DNA of 64,000 nt, taken from assembly GCA_000471925.1 (NCBI GenBank), contig CP006668.1, forward strand, positions 2,825,591 to 2,889,590, written 5' to 3'. The notes beneath the pieces were generated by a model that did not search any database, was not told where the DNA came from, and saw nothing but the letters and a program-made list of their open reading frames with translations. The translations under genes and the position numbers were made by a program. Positions within the stretch are counted from its first letter, which is position 1. Every line of letters starts with the position of its first letter. Origin of the DNA: Ralstonia pickettii DTP0602 (lineage in GTDB: Bacteria; Pseudomonadota; Gammaproteobacteria; Burkholderiales; Burkholderiaceae). This document shows, piece by piece, positions 19,801 through 28,930 of the stretch.

Positions 19801-20670
19801 TCAGGCCGGCGCGCCTTGCTCCAGTTGCTTCACCAGCGCCTGCAGCGCCGGCGCACAACCCGCCTCGACCTTCAGCGCGAGCATCGCATCCGCGCGCGTG
19901 GTGCCGAGATTGAGTGCCGCCGCGGGCTTGCCCATCTGGCCAGCCCACACACAGAAGCGGTAGCCGGAATAGACCATCAGCGACGAGCCCACCACCAGCA
20001 TCGCGTCCGCGGCCTCCAGCGCCGCACGCGCGGCATCGACGCGTGCTCGCGGCACGGACTCGCCGAAGAAGACCACGTCTGGCTTGAGCACGCCGCCGCA
20101 GCGCCCGCACTCGGGCACGCGAAACTGCGCGAACAGCGGCGATTCGAAATGCACGTCGCCATCGGCGGCAGGCTCGGCGATCACGTCGCGCAGCGCGGCG
20201 TTCTGCGCAAGCAGCCAGTCCTGCAGGCCGGCGCGGTCATGGCGTGTGCCGCAGTCCAGGCAGATGGCGCTGGCCAGGCTGCCGTGCAGCTCGATCACGC
20301 CTTGGCTGCCGGCGCGCTGGTGCAGGCCGTCTACATTCTGCGTGACCAGTGCGGTCAGCCGCCCTTGCTCGCCGAGCCGCGACAACGCATGGTGCGCGTC
20401 ATTGGGCTGCGCTTGCCACGCCACCGGCCAGCCCAGCATGCTGCGCGCCCAGTAGCGCTGGCGTCCGGCGTGCGAGCCGAGGAAAACCTGCAGCGTGATC
20501 GGCGGCGAGCGCTGCCACTGGCCGCGCGCATCGCGGTAGCCGGGGATGCCGGAGTCGGTGCTGATGCCGGCGCCGGTCAGCACGAACAGGCGTGGATGGC
20601 GCTGCACGAAGTCGAGCAGCGCGGACTCGGCGGCTTCAGCGGCCCGGGGTGAATTCAGCGGCGCGTTCAA
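19801..20670 (-). CDS. Sir2-family NAD-dependent protein deacylase
   Basis: 289 residues from TTG 20670, which overlaps the TGA (20669-20667) of the upstream gene; the longer open frame upstream is not conserved-looking. Motifs are complete: GAGISTDSGIPGYRD, TQNVDGLHQRAGS, the catalytic His in IELHG, and a zinc knuckle of two Cys pairs (CLDCGT and CGRCGG), then KPDVVFFGE and VVGSSLMVYSGY. It removes acyl groups from lysines using NAD+. Class resembles the bacterial class II/SIRT4-like branch. Confidence 0.9.
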   Translation of the reverse strand: MNAPLNSPRAAEAAESALLDFVQRHPRLFVLTGAGISTDSGIPGYRDARGQWQRSPPITLQVFLGSHAGRQRYWARSMLGWPVAWQAQPNDAHHALSRLGEQGRLTALVTQNVDGLHQRAGSQGVIELHGSLASAICLDCGTRHDRAGLQDWLLAQNAALRDVIAEPAADGDVHFESPLFAQFRVPECGRCGGVLKPDVVFFGESVPRARVDAARAALEAADAMLVVGSSLMVYSGYRFCVWAGQMGKPAAALNLGTTRADAMLALKVEAGCAPALQALVKQLEQGAPA

Positions 20671-20939
20671 CTGGCCGGGTCCTCGGCATGGCGCGCCTCC
20701 CAGGCGCGCAGTTCCTCGCGGTAGCGGTCCAGCTCCTGGTAGTAGTAGTCGAAGATGCAGGGATCGCAGCCGGAGCCGCAGCATTCGTCATCGCCCGGGC
20801 GCTCTGGCGGCGCCGGGCGGGGGTCGTCGGGGGGCACTTGGGACACGTACGGCTCGCGAAAACAGGCAAATGGCGGATCAGCCACCAGTATATTCCCGTC
20901 GGCCACACCCCGCCTGCGCACCCCAGCCGTGCGCCGCAC
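20667..20939 (-). CDS. Oxidoreductase-like small Cys-rich protein (PF09791-type)
   Basis: Up to 90 residues. The core DDECCGSGCDPCIFDYYYQE followed by LDRYREELRAW is the signature of the 'oxidoreductase-like' N-terminal family, four Cys in CCxxxCxxC form. The start may be the GTG at 20906 rather than the ATG at 20939. Its stop codon overlaps the TTG of the Sir2 gene, so translation is coupled. Function unknown; metal or redox binding is plausible from the Cys pattern. Confidence 0.75.
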   Translation of the reverse strand: MRRTAGVRRRGVADGNILVADPPFACFREPYVSQVPPDDPRPAPPERPGDDECCGSGCDPCIFDYYYQELDRYREELRAWEARHAEDPAS

Positions 20940-20955
20940 GTGCGCGCCGCGCCGC

Positions 20956-21282
20956 TCAGTGGCTGAGCAGCACCTCGCCCACCGGGATCACCAGCGCCGT
21001 GCCGGCCAGGCAGGCGATGTCGTCATCGGCAAGCCAGCGCGACACCAGCCGCGCCAGCCTGGCGCCGATGCGGTCGAGTTCGGTGGCGTCGGCCAGGTAG
21101 ACGGCATCGATCACGCTCTGGTCGAACTGCAGCGCAGCGCTCATGCGGCAACGCCCGGGCGAGCCTTCCGGCTCGGCCTGCCAGCTGATGTACACCTGGC
21201 TGCCGCCACCGGGGCTGTATTCGGCCGACATCGGAAAGAGCCGGCAGGTATGCTCGCGGGTCCACTCGACAAGGGCAGTCAT
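20956..21282 (-). CDS. Conserved hypothetical protein (possibly DUF3022)
   Basis: 108 residues with no signal peptide or membrane segment. It has the look of a small soluble Burkholderiaceae family (possibly DUF3022, from memory), with a C-terminal half of VIDAVYLADATELDRIGARL and CLAGTALVIPVGE. It is on the same strand as, and 16 bp upstream of, the Cys-rich protein and Sir2 genes, so the three probably form one transcript. No function can be given. Confidence 0.6.
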   Translation of the reverse strand: MTALVEWTREHTCRLFPMSAEYSPGGGSQVYISWQAEPEGSPGRCRMSAALQFDQSVIDAVYLADATELDRIGARLARLVSRWLADDDIACLAGTALVIPVGEVLLSH

Positions 21283-21328
21283 GGCGATTCCCCCTCTGGC
21301 GGGTCAGCGTGCCCGCCGGTGCGCCGCG

Positions 21329-21595
21329 TCAGCGGCTCAGTACGTGGTAGAGCCAGTCGTGCGCGCGTGCCGGCACGCCCAGCGCGCCGGCATCGATGCG
21401 CCGGCCCTGCACGCGCAGTGCGCCGCCGTGCAGGGCATCCACTGCTGCCTGGGCATCCGGGAACCTCCCCATCACGCCATTGCCCAGCATCAGCATCCAG
21501 TCCTTCTCGCGTGGGATCAGCGTGAGCTGGCCCGCGGCGGTCTGGCAAAAGAAATAACCGTACACACACCCCCCAGTAACCTTGCCTGCGTCCAT
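21329..21595 (-). CDS. Hypothetical protein
   Basis: 88 residues from ATG 21595; an alternative in-frame ATG at 21616 would add seven. It contains a GRFPDAQAAVDALHGGALRV helix-turn stretch and ends YHVLSR. No known domain recognised. It sits 46 bp upstream of the preceding minus-strand gene and divergently from the patatin gene, with a 217-bp promoter region between. Confidence 0.5.
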   Translation of the reverse strand: MDAGKVTGGCVYGYFFCQTAAGQLTLIPREKDWMLMLGNGVMGRFPDAQAAVDALHGGALRVQGRRIDAGALGVPARAHDWLYHVLSR

Positions 21596-21812
21596 CTTAG
21601 TCGTTGCGCAGGCCATGCGCGGCGCACGGCTGGCGTGGGCGCGGCGATCTGCACGCTTCCGTGCGGGGTGATGAATTGTTTTTGCACGGTGTGCCGAACA
21701 CGGCCCCGAATGGGGCGTTTTGCCCGAAGATAGCCCAAGCCCCGACCCGGCCCCGGACAGGCAGGGAAACTGGCGTACACACCATTGCGCCGACAGCGGA
21801 CATGACAAAACC

Positions 21813-24107
21813 ATGAAGGCAGCCACCTCCCAATGGTTGCGCACCCTGCTGCTGCCCGCGGCCTTCACGCTGGCGGCCGGCGCAGCCGTGGCCGCGGACG
21901 TCCCATCTCCCGCCAAAGCGTCGGGCAGCGGCGCTGCCGACCCGTCCACTGCATTCGCCACGCCACTGGCCGCCGGGCGCACGCGTCCGCGCATCTGCCT
22001 GGTGCTCTCTGGCGGCGGCGCACGCGGCGCCGCCCATATCGGCGTCCTGAAGGTCCTCGAAGAACTGCGCATCCCGGTCGACTGCATCGCCGGCACCAGC
22101 ATGGGTTCGCTGGTGGGCGGCGCCTATGCCACCGGCATGTCGCCCGCCGAGATGGAGCGGCTGGTCGGCGGCCTGAGCACCGACAAGATCTTCAAGGAAC
22201 GCCCGCCGCGCCAGGACCTGACCGTGCGCCGCAAGCAGGATGACTTCACCAACCTGGTTACGCCGGAGATCGGCGTGCAGGCCAAGGGCCTGCTGCTGCC
22301 CAAGGGTGCGGTCTCCGGCGTGCAGCTGGAAACCGTGCTGCGCCAGCTCGCGCGCGCGCCAGGCTATCGCGACTTCGACAAGCTGCCGATTCCGTACCGG
22401 GCAGTGGCCACCGACCTCGTGGCGGGCACGCCGGTGGTGTTCAGCCAGGGCGAACTGGCCAACGTGATGCGCGCCAGCATGTCGGTGCCAGGCGCGGTGG
22501 CGCCGGCCGAGTACGAGGGCCGGCTGCTGGTCGACGGCGGGCTCACCGACAACCTCCCGGTCGGCGTGGCGCGCAGCATGGGCGCCGATATCGTGATCGC
22601 CGTGAACCTGGGCACGCCGCTGATGAAGCGCGAGGAACTGAACTCGATCATCGGCGTGACCGGCCAGATGCTCAATATCCTGACCGAGCAGAACGTGCGC
22701 GCGTCGCTGGCCTCGCTGCGCCCCACCGACGTGCTGATCGAGCCCGCGCTGGGCGAATTCTCCGCGACGGATTTCGACCACCTGCTCGCGCCCGTGCCCA
22801 TCGGCGAGGCCGCCGCGCGCAAGGTGGCCGACCGGCTGGCCCCACTGGCTCTGCCGCCGGCGCAGTACGCGCAGCTGCGCGCGGTGCAGCAGGCGGTGCT
22901 GCCACCCGACACCCGCCCGGTGGACGAGATCCGCATGGCGCCGCTGCATCGGGTCAACCCGGAGTACGCCACCGCGGTGATGGAGACCAAACCTGGCGAG
23001 CCGGTCGACCAGGCCACGCTCGACCAGGACATGCGCCGCCTGTTCGGCACCGGCGACTTCGAGCACGTCAACTACGGCATCCTGGAAGAGCCCGGCAAGC
23101 GCGTGCTGGTGGTCAATGCGGTGGAGAAATCGTACGGGCCCGACTACCTGCGCTTCGGGCTCGGGCTCAGCTCGGACTTCCGCGGCGATGCGTTCTTTAA
23201 CCTGGTGGGCAGCTACCGCCGCACCTGGCTGAACTCGCTGGGCGCGGAATGGCGCACCGACCTGCAGGCGGGCCAGACGTCGTCGCTGACCAGCGAGTTC
23301 TACCAGCCGCTGAACACGCGCCAGTACTTCTTTATCGCGCCGCGCATCGAGCTGGAGCGGCGCCCGGTCAATATCTTCCAGGGCAGCACGCGCATCGCCA
23401 CCTACGACCTGCGGCGCTTCGACGTGGCGCTGGACGTGGGCAGCCAGTTCACCAAGTATGGCGAGCTGCGCGTTGGCGTGCAGACCGGCACCCTGGACGC
23501 CACGCTGAGCACCGGGCCGGCGGTGCTATCTCCCGGGCCGGGCGATATCCGGCGCGGCGCCATCACCGGGCGGCTGTTCTTCGACCAGCTCGACAGCGTG
23601 GACTTCCCGCGTTTCGGCTATGCGGCCTCGGCCCGGGTGTATGCCTCGCAGCCGGGGCTGGGCGCCGACGACACTTACGTCAAGGCGCAAGCCGACGGCG
23701 TCTATGCGCACTCATGGGGCAACCATACGGTTTCGCTCGGCTTCAAGGTCGGCAGCAATATTGGCGGCAATCCGCTGCCGCGATATGACTTGTTCCAGTG
23801 GGGCGGCTTCCTGCAGCAGTCTGGGTACGCCACCGGGCAACTGCTGGGCGGCAACCTGCAGTTCGCGCGGCTGATGTACTACAACAAGCTGGCACAGCAG
23901 ACCCTGCTGCAAGGGGTCTATGCCGGCTTTTCACTGGAAGCCGGCCGCATGGGCGCTCCGCTGGTGCCGGGCAGCCCGACCGGGCTGCTCAAGTCCGGCT
24001 CGGTCTTCCTGGCACTGGACAGCCCGCTCGGACCGCTCTACCTCGCCTACGGCCGCGCCGCCGCGCGCACGTACAGTTTTTACCTGTACCTGGGCAAGCC
24101 GTACTGA
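21813..24107 (+). CDS. Patatin-like phospholipase with BamA-like barrel (PlpD-type, type Vd autotransporter)
   Basis: 764 residues. Signal peptide to about residue 29; patatin domain near 60-260 with the oxyanion GGGARGAAHIG, nucleophile in GTSMGSLVGG and catalytic Asp in DGGLTDN; a single POTRA-like region around 310-400; then a C-terminal 16-strand barrel ending in the aromatic …YLYLGKPY. This is the architecture of Pseudomonas PlpD, where the lipase is carried to the surface by its own barrel. Start at ATG 21813 is set by the signal peptide. A likely secreted or surface lipase. Confidence 0.92.
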   Translation: MKAATSQWLRTLLLPAAFTLAAGAAVAADVPSPAKASGSGAADPSTAFATPLAAGRTRPRICLVLSGGGARGAAHIGVLKVLEELRIPVDCIAGTSMGSLVGGAYATGMSPAEMERLVGGLSTDKIFKERPPRQDLTVRRKQDDFTNLVTPEIGVQAKGLLLPKGAVSGVQLETVLRQLARAPGYRDFDKLPIPYRAVATDLVAGTPVVFSQGELANVMRASMSVPGAVAPAEYEGRLLVDGGLTDNLPVGVARSMGADIVIAVNLGTPLMKREELNSIIGVTGQMLNILTEQNVRASLASLRPTDVLIEPALGEFSATDFDHLLAPVPIGEAAARKVADRLAPLALPPAQYAQLRAVQQAVLPPDTRPVDEIRMAPLHRVNPEYATAVMETKPGEPVDQATLDQDMRRLFGTGDFEHVNYGILEEPGKRVLVVNAVEKSYGPDYLRFGLGLSSDFRGDAFFNLVGSYRRTWLNSLGAEWRTDLQAGQTSSLTSEFYQPLNTRQYFFIAPRIELERRPVNIFQGSTRIATYDLRRFDVALDVGSQFTKYGELRVGVQTGTLDATLSTGPAVLSPGPGDIRRGAITGRLFFDQLDSVDFPRFGYAASARVYASQPGLGADDTYVKAQADGVYAHSWGNHTVSLGFKVGSNIGGNPLPRYDLFQWGGFLQQSGYATGQLLGGNLQFARLMYYNKLAQQTLLQGVYAGFSLEAGRMGAPLVPGSPTGLLKSGSVFLALDSPLGPLYLAYGRAAARTYSFYLYLGKPY

Positions 24108-24228
24108 AGCGGTGGCCGGCTGTCTGTGCGCCAGGCAACCCCCACCAAAGTTGTATGTAATGTCTTAATCCAAATGTCTATACTTTTCCTGTCACCAAGA
24201 CCCCCTCTTGAATGACGACCCTTCCCCG

Positions 24229-24257
24229 GTCGCCGCTTCCCAGCGGTGACTTTTTTT
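24229..24257 (+). terminator. Hairpin with T-tract after the patatin gene
   Basis: GTCGCCGCT and AGCGGTGAC (one G-T pair) form a 9-bp stem with loop TCCC, followed by seven T at 24251-24257. It lies 120 bp after the patatin stop. A TATACT hexamer at 24178-24183 just upstream could be a -10 element, in which case this hairpin sits inside the leader of the next operon and might act as an attenuator. Confidence 0.7.
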
Positions 24258-24380
24258 ATGGGCGTTCGCCCCGCATGCGGCGCATGGCTGCCCTTGGAAG
24301 ACGGGCCCTGCGCGCGACCCTACGACGCCTATAATCCCCGCCTCGGGCCGCGCTGGCGGCCGTTCCGGCTGACATCCCCC

Positions 24381-24815
24381 ATGCAAATCGATTTCACCCA
24401 TTTCACGCCCTGGCTGTCGCTGGCCGGCGGGCTGGTCATCGGACTGGCCGCGGCGCTGATGATCCTGGGCCTGGGCCGCATTGCCGGCATCAGCGGCATC
24501 GTCGGTGGGCTGCTGATGCTGCCGCACGGCGACACCCGCTGGCGCGTCGCCTTCGTGGCGGGGCTGCTGCTGGCACCGTGGCTGGCCAACGCGCTTGGCG
24601 CGATGCCGCAGGCGCATATCGATGCAAGCTGGGGCCAGGTGCTGGCGGCGGGCCTGCTGGTCGGCATTGGCACCCGCTACGCGGGCGGCTGCACCAGCGG
24701 GCACGGCGTGTGCGGCTTGTCGCGGGGTTCAGTGCGCTCACTGGTGGCCACGCTGACCTTCATGGCGGCCGGCTTCCTGACGGTGCTGGTGCAGCGCCAC
24801 CTGCTGGGTAGCTGA
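24381..24815 (+). CDS. YeeE/YedE (DUF395) sulfur-compound transporter, first half
   Basis: 144 residues from ATG 24381, four to five membrane segments. The Cys motif GTRYAGGCTSGHGVCGLSRGS is the signature of YeeE/YedE proteins, where the Cys residues relay thiosulfate. In this organism the transporter is split over two adjacent genes; the second starts 2 bp after this one. Likely role: thiosulfate or related sulfur uptake across the inner membrane. Confidence 0.88.
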   Translation: MQIDFTHFTPWLSLAGGLVIGLAAALMILGLGRIAGISGIVGGLLMLPHGDTRWRVAFVAGLLLAPWLANALGAMPQAHIDASWGQVLAAGLLVGIGTRYAGGCTSGHGVCGLSRGSVRSLVATLTFMAAGFLTVLVQRHLLGS

Positions 24816-24816
24816 C

Positions 24817-25245
24817 ATGGGCGCGCTCCTTCCGACGCTGTTTGCACTGCTGGCCGGCCTGGTGTTCGGCATCGGCCTGATCGTGTCCGGCATGGCCAAC
24901 CCGGCCAAGGTGCTGGGCTTCCTGGACCTGGCGGGCGCCTGGGACCCGTCGCTGGCCTTTGTGATGGCCGGCGCGGTGCTGGTCGGCGTGGTGGCGTTTG
25001 CGCTCGCGCGCCGGCGCGCTCGCTCCTGGCTGGGCCTGCCGATGCACTGGCCGACCGCCTCGGCGGTGACGCTGCGGCTGGTGCTGGGCAGTGCCGCTTT
25101 CGGCGTGGGCTGGGGGCTGGCCGGGTTTTGCCCGGGCCCGGCGCTGGTGGCGCTCGGGGCGGGCTATGCCAAGGCGTGGGGCTTTGTCGGGGCGATGTTG
25201 GGGGGCATGGCGCTCTACGAGATCGCCGAGCGCCAGCGCGGCTGA
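24817..25245 (+). CDS. YeeE/YedE-type transporter, second half (DUF6691)
   Basis: 142 residues, four membrane segments. It has the paired motif VSGMANPAKVLGFLDLAG and the pore-like GLAGFCPGPALVAL with one Cys. It is the partner of the preceding gene, separated by 1 bp, and the two together make the size of one full-length YeeE. Immediately downstream lies an IclR regulator. Confidence 0.88.
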   Translation: MGALLPTLFALLAGLVFGIGLIVSGMANPAKVLGFLDLAGAWDPSLAFVMAGAVLVGVVAFALARRRARSWLGLPMHWPTASAVTLRLVLGSAAFGVGWGLAGFCPGPALVALGAGYAKAWGFVGAMLGGMALYEIAERQRG

Positions 25246-25381
25246 GACACCGCAGCGGGGCGACGCGGGCAGCGGGCGGCGCACAAACCCAGTCGGGAAC
25301 GCATCCGGGGCTGGCCCCCGCCGCCAAGCCGGTTTAAGATTGCGCGATTATCGAACAACGACCCGAGACGCCACCCCGCCT

Positions 25382-26230
25382 ATGGAAGTCCTCCGCCCCA
25401 TCGGTCTTGGCCATGCCCAGGCCGACACCGTCCGCGTTGCCCGCCCCCAGGCCGACCTGCTGAGCAGCTTTGCCGGCGATCCCAACTTCATGCTGTCGCT
25501 GGCGCGGGGGCTGACCGTGCTGGAAGCCTTCTCGGAGCGCAAGCGCCCGCTGACGATCTCGCAGGTGGCGCAGCGCACGCAGCTCTCGCGCGCCTCGGTG
25601 CGGCGTTGCCTCTATACGCTGGAGCAGCTGGGCTACGTCAGCCAGCAGGACGGCCAGTTCGCGCTGCGCCCGCGCGTGCTGCACCTCGGGCATGCATATT
25701 TCTCGTCGACCTCGCTGGTCTCGCTGGCGCAGCCGATCCTGGACAACCTGAGCGCGCGCATCCATGAAACCTGCGCGCTGGCGATCCTGGACGGCACCGA
25801 CATCCTGTACCTGGTGCGCTCCGAAGTGCAGCGGGTCCTCAACTACTCACTCGGCATGGGCAGCCGCCTGCCCGCCTACTGCACCTCAAACGGCCGGCTG
25901 CTGCTGGCGCACCAGCCCGCCACGGTGCTGGACGGCTTCTTCGAGCATGCCGAACTGCGCCCGCGCACGCTGCAGACCAAGGTCTCGCGCCAGGAGCTGG
26001 AAGCGTGCTTCGAGCGCGCGCGCGAGGTGGACTACGTGATCGTCGACGAAGAGCTGGAGCCGGGCCTACGTGCGATGGCCGTGCCGGTGCGCTCGGCCTC
26101 GGGCATCGTGCTGGCAGGGCTGAGCGTGAGCGTGCGCGCCGCACGCGTGTCGGAGGCGGAGATGATTACGCGGCTGCTGCCGCCGATGCGCGAAGCCGCC
26201 GCGGCGATCGGCCGGATGGTCGGCTCCTGA
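25382..26230 (+). CDS. IclR-family transcriptional regulator (PcaR/PobR-like)
   Basis: 282 residues from ATG 25382. Winged HTH near 50-100 (ARGLTVLEAFSERKRPLTIS, RTQLSRASVRRCLYTLEQLG) and an IclR effector domain (HETCALAILDGTDILYLVRSE, VDYVIVDEELEPGLRAMAVP). This reads like the PcaR/PobR branch that controls protocatechuate or 4-hydroxybenzoate use, but no such genes are adjacent. The ~30-residue N-terminal extension is variable. It follows the YeeE pair by 136 bp with its own upstream region. Confidence 0.87.
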   Translation: MEVLRPIGLGHAQADTVRVARPQADLLSSFAGDPNFMLSLARGLTVLEAFSERKRPLTISQVAQRTQLSRASVRRCLYTLEQLGYVSQQDGQFALRPRVLHLGHAYFSSTSLVSLAQPILDNLSARIHETCALAILDGTDILYLVRSEVQRVLNYSLGMGSRLPAYCTSNGRLLLAHQPATVLDGFFEHAELRPRTLQTKVSRQELEACFERAREVDYVIVDEELEPGLRAMAVPVRSASGIVLAGLSVSVRAARVSEAEMITRLLPPMREAAAAIGRMVGS

Positions 26231-26306
26231 TCCCTTTCCTACCTTTCTTGCGATAGCGAGCTGCGTCGCGCGCGTCGGCCCGCGCGAGCGGGCCGCTCCC
26301 GCCGGC

Positions 26307-27098
26307 TCAGCCGCGGTGCGCGAGTTCCAGCGAGAACACCAGCCGCTGCAGGAAGTTCTCCATGCGCCCGTCCGGATTGACGAAGGCGCAGCCGAAATGG
26401 TGGATGGCGTTGTCGTCGTGGCCCACCAGCCAGTGGCCGACCACCTGCAGGTCCAGCTCGAGCTTGCCCAGTTCGCGGAAGTCCAGCCGGCACGTGCCGA
26501 CGGTGGTGCCCACCGGCAACTGCTCGTCCGTGACCGTCTTCGAACGCAGTCCCACACCTGACAGCGACAGATCGGCAATGTCCAGGCACAGCGCGGTGTT
26601 GTCCGCCTTGCGGATCTCGCAGCGGTAGCCCTTGGTCACCAGCGTGCGCGCACGGAAATGCCGCCGGCGCTGGAAGTGGTAGAGCTTCTCCGGGAAGCTG
26701 ACGACAAAGGCCGGCCCCTGCTCAAAGCGCGTGGCAGCCGGCTGGCCCACCACGAAGTTGACCGGCACGCCGCGCAGCAACCCCGAGAAAGCGTTCTCTT
26801 CCGAGGTCATCAGCGACTGCCGTTCGGCATCCGCATTGCACCAGTCGAAGACAAAGGTGCGATCGACCGGATCGACCTGCAGGATCGACGTGACGAACTG
26901 GTGCCCGGTGCGCGTGCGCACGCTCAGCATGCACTTCTGCCACGACAGGTCGCGCAGCACGGTGCCGATCTGCGAGTTGTGCGTCAGCCGGTAACGCTCA
27001 TCGGGCGGCGCAACGGCCTCAAGATCGGATTCGGCACCGGGTTCAGCGCCGGATCCGGCATTGGCATCGGAGGGCCCGGAGGCATCGTGCAGGGTCAT
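26307..27098 (-). CDS. YcgR-like flagellar brake protein with PilZ domain
   Basis: 263 residues: an N-terminal YcgR domain (residues ~35-140) and a C-terminal PilZ domain whose c-di-GMP motifs are visible, RRRHFRAR for RxxxR and DLSLSGVGL for DxSxxG. YcgR binds the second messenger and slows or biases the flagellar motor. The start is followed by an acidic, Gly/Ala-rich linker that may be disordered. No flagellar genes are nearby. Confidence 0.88.
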   Translation of the reverse strand: MTLHDASGPSDANAGSGAEPGAESDLEAVAPPDERYRLTHNSQIGTVLRDLSWQKCMLSVRTRTGHQFVTSILQVDPVDRTFVFDWCNADAERQSLMTSEENAFSGLLRGVPVNFVVGQPAATRFEQGPAFVVSFPEKLYHFQRRRHFRARTLVTKGYRCEIRKADNTALCLDIADLSLSGVGLRSKTVTDEQLPVGTTVGTCRLDFRELGKLELDLQVVGHWLVGHDDNAIHHFGCAFVNPDGRMENFLQRLVFSLELAHRG

Positions 27099-27286
27099 GG
27101 TTCAAGCAACGTCTGGAATGGCGGGAAGCCGCCGGGGCGGGAGCGCGGCAGCAAGGTCGGCCTGCCGTCCGCGCGCCGCATGTTAAGTGCGCGCCCCTGC
27201 GTCCGGCAAGGCTCATGGCGACACCTTCGGCAAATCTGTGGCAGAACTTGAGCACAGACTTACGGGGGGTAGCGCAGGCGCCGCTT

Positions 27287-28174
27287 TCAGGCGTGCGGCG
27301 GCGCTGGTGAAGGGGCACCAAGCGTTGCCTGCGCCTCTTCGCGCAGCCAGGCCAGCAGCACCAGCCGGCGCGTGTCGAGCTCGAACGGCGCTGGCGATAA
27401 TAAATGGTACGCCGATCCGTCGGCAACGAAGCCGAACGGCGCCGCCAGCCGGCCATCGGCAACCTCGTCGGCCGCCATCAGCTGCGAGGCCATGGCCCAG
27501 CCCAGTCCTGCAGCGGCGGCCTGCAGGCTCAGGTAGAAGTGCTCGTACCAGGCGTCGCCATCCAGCTGCAGCGAGGCCGCGGCATCCCCGCTGGCGCCCC
27601 GCCAGCGCTGCCACGCGTCGGGCCGCGTGCGCGTATGCAGCCGCACCGGCACGACCGGGGAACCGGATCCCGGCCGGCACACGGGCCCCACCCGTTCCTG
27701 CGCCACCTCGCGCGCATGCCAGCGCGTATCGAAAGCAAAGTCATCGCGCCGCAACGCCAGGTCCGCGCCGCTGCGCGCGAAGTCGATCGGCCCGCCGGCG
27801 GCCATCAGGTGCAGCGGGATATCCGGGTGGCGCGCGGCAAAGCGCGGCAGCCGCGGGATCAGCCAGCGCATGGCGACGGTCGGCTCGCACGACAACACCA
27901 GCGCGCGCCCCGGCGGCTGCGTGCGGATGCGCGCGGCGGCGCCGGCCAGCACCTCCATGGACTGCGTGGCGGCGGCAAACAGCGTGCGCCCGGCCTCGGT
28001 CAGGAAGACGCCGCGGTTGCGCCGCTCGAACAGCGCCACGCCCAGTGTCTCTTCCAGTTGCCGGATCTGCCGGCTGACCGCGCCATGGGTCAGGTGCAAC
28101 TCCTGCGCGGCGCGGACAAAGCTCTCGTGGCGCGCCGCGGCCTCGAAGAATCGGATCCAGCCCAGCCAGTGCAT
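27287..28174 (-). CDS. LysR-family regulator, GcvA-like
   Basis: 295 residues. HTH (ARHESFVRAAQELHLTHGAV, SRQIRQLEETLGVALFERRN) and effector domain with the GcvA-type WLIPRLPRFAARHPDI stretch. It is divergent from a LysE-type exporter with 132 bp between, the classical LysR/LysE arrangement, so it probably activates that exporter. The shared intergenic region carries one copy of the 16-bp dispersed motif. Confidence 0.9.
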   Translation of the reverse strand: MHWLGWIRFFEAAARHESFVRAAQELHLTHGAVSRQIRQLEETLGVALFERRNRGVFLTEAGRTLFAAATQSMEVLAGAAARIRTQPPGRALVLSCEPTVAMRWLIPRLPRFAARHPDIPLHLMAAGGPIDFARSGADLALRRDDFAFDTRWHAREVAQERVGPVCRPGSGSPVVPVRLHTRTRPDAWQRWRGASGDAAASLQLDGDAWYEHFYLSLQAAAAGLGWAMASQLMAADEVADGRLAAPFGFVADGSAYHLLSPAPFELDTRRLVLLAWLREEAQATLGAPSPAPPHA

Positions 28175-28236
28175 CGGTCAGTTTTTCTCACGAATTTGCG
28201 CGAGTATATATCGGTTGTGGTGGCGTGGATCGTTAC

Positions 28237-28252
28237 GCAGAATTGGGTACGC
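28237..28252 (+). repeat. Leftmost dispersed 16-bp motif copy (variant GCAGAATTGGGTACGC)
   Basis: Plus-orientation copy in the LysR/LysE divergent region, differing at two positions (AATTGGG for AAACGGG) from the array consensus. The same variant recurs at 42244-42259. About 34.5 kb from the array. Confidence 0.8.
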
Positions 28253-28306
28253 TTGGATCGGCCGATGTGCCGATCTGTAGATAACTGCAACTAAACCTGA
28301 CAGAAA

Positions 28307-28930
28307 ATGATCCCAATCGCTGAATTGCTGGCGGTCGCCGCCGTGACCGTGCTCGCCGTCGTCAGTCCCGGCCCGGACTTCGCCATGGTCACCCGCAACA
28401 GCTACCTGTACGGCCGGCGCGCGGGCCTGCTGAGCGCCCTGGGCATCGCACTCGGCGTACAAGTGCATGTGCTCTATACGATGTTCGGAGTGGCGGTGCT
28501 GATGGCGCACGCGCACAGCGTGCTGACGGCGGTGAAGGCGCTGGGCGCGGCGTACCTGGTGTGGATCGGCATCCAGACGCTGCGCAAGCGGCAGGCGCTG
28601 GCGGTGGACCTGCAGGGCGCGCGAGCGCTGCAGCCACTGGCCGCGCTGCGCATGGGCTTCCTGACCAATGCGCTGAACCCGAAAACCACGCTGTTCGTGG
28701 TCAGCACCTACACGCAGGTGGTCGATGCGCACACGCCAGTGCCGGTGCAGTTCGGCTATGGCGCCTTCATGTCGGTGGCCCACCTGGCCTGGTTCAGCCT
28801 GGTGGCGTGCGTGTTCACCGCGCCGGCGCTGCGCGCGGCGATGCTGCAGCGCCAGCGGCTGCTGGACCGCACCATCGGCTCGGCGCTCTGCGGGCTGGGG
28901 GTGGCGCTGGGGTTCAGCAACCTGGCGTAG
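28307..28930 (+). CDS. LysE/RhtB-family exporter
   Basis: 207 residues with six predicted membrane segments. Signature stretches VVSPGPDFAMVTRNSYLYGR and GFLTNALNPKTTLFVVS are the RhtB hallmark. It exports amino acids or their derivatives; the actual substrate is unknown. Its C-terminus overlaps the end of the convergent ligase-like gene by 17 bp. Confidence 0.92.
   Translation: MIPIAELLAVAAVTVLAVVSPGPDFAMVTRNSYLYGRRAGLLSALGIALGVQVHVLYTMFGVAVLMAHAHSVLTAVKALGAAYLVWIGIQTLRKRQALAVDLQGARALQPLAALRMGFLTNALNPKTTLFVVSTYTQVVDAHTPVPVQFGYGAFMSVAHLAWFSLVACVFTAPALRAAMLQRQRLLDRTIGSALCGLGVALGFSNLA

Noticed and set aside
21703..21722. GGCCCCGAATGGGGCGTTTT as a terminator
   Set aside because: The stem is only five pairs with a short T run and lies upstream of the patatin gene in its promoter region; too weak to call.
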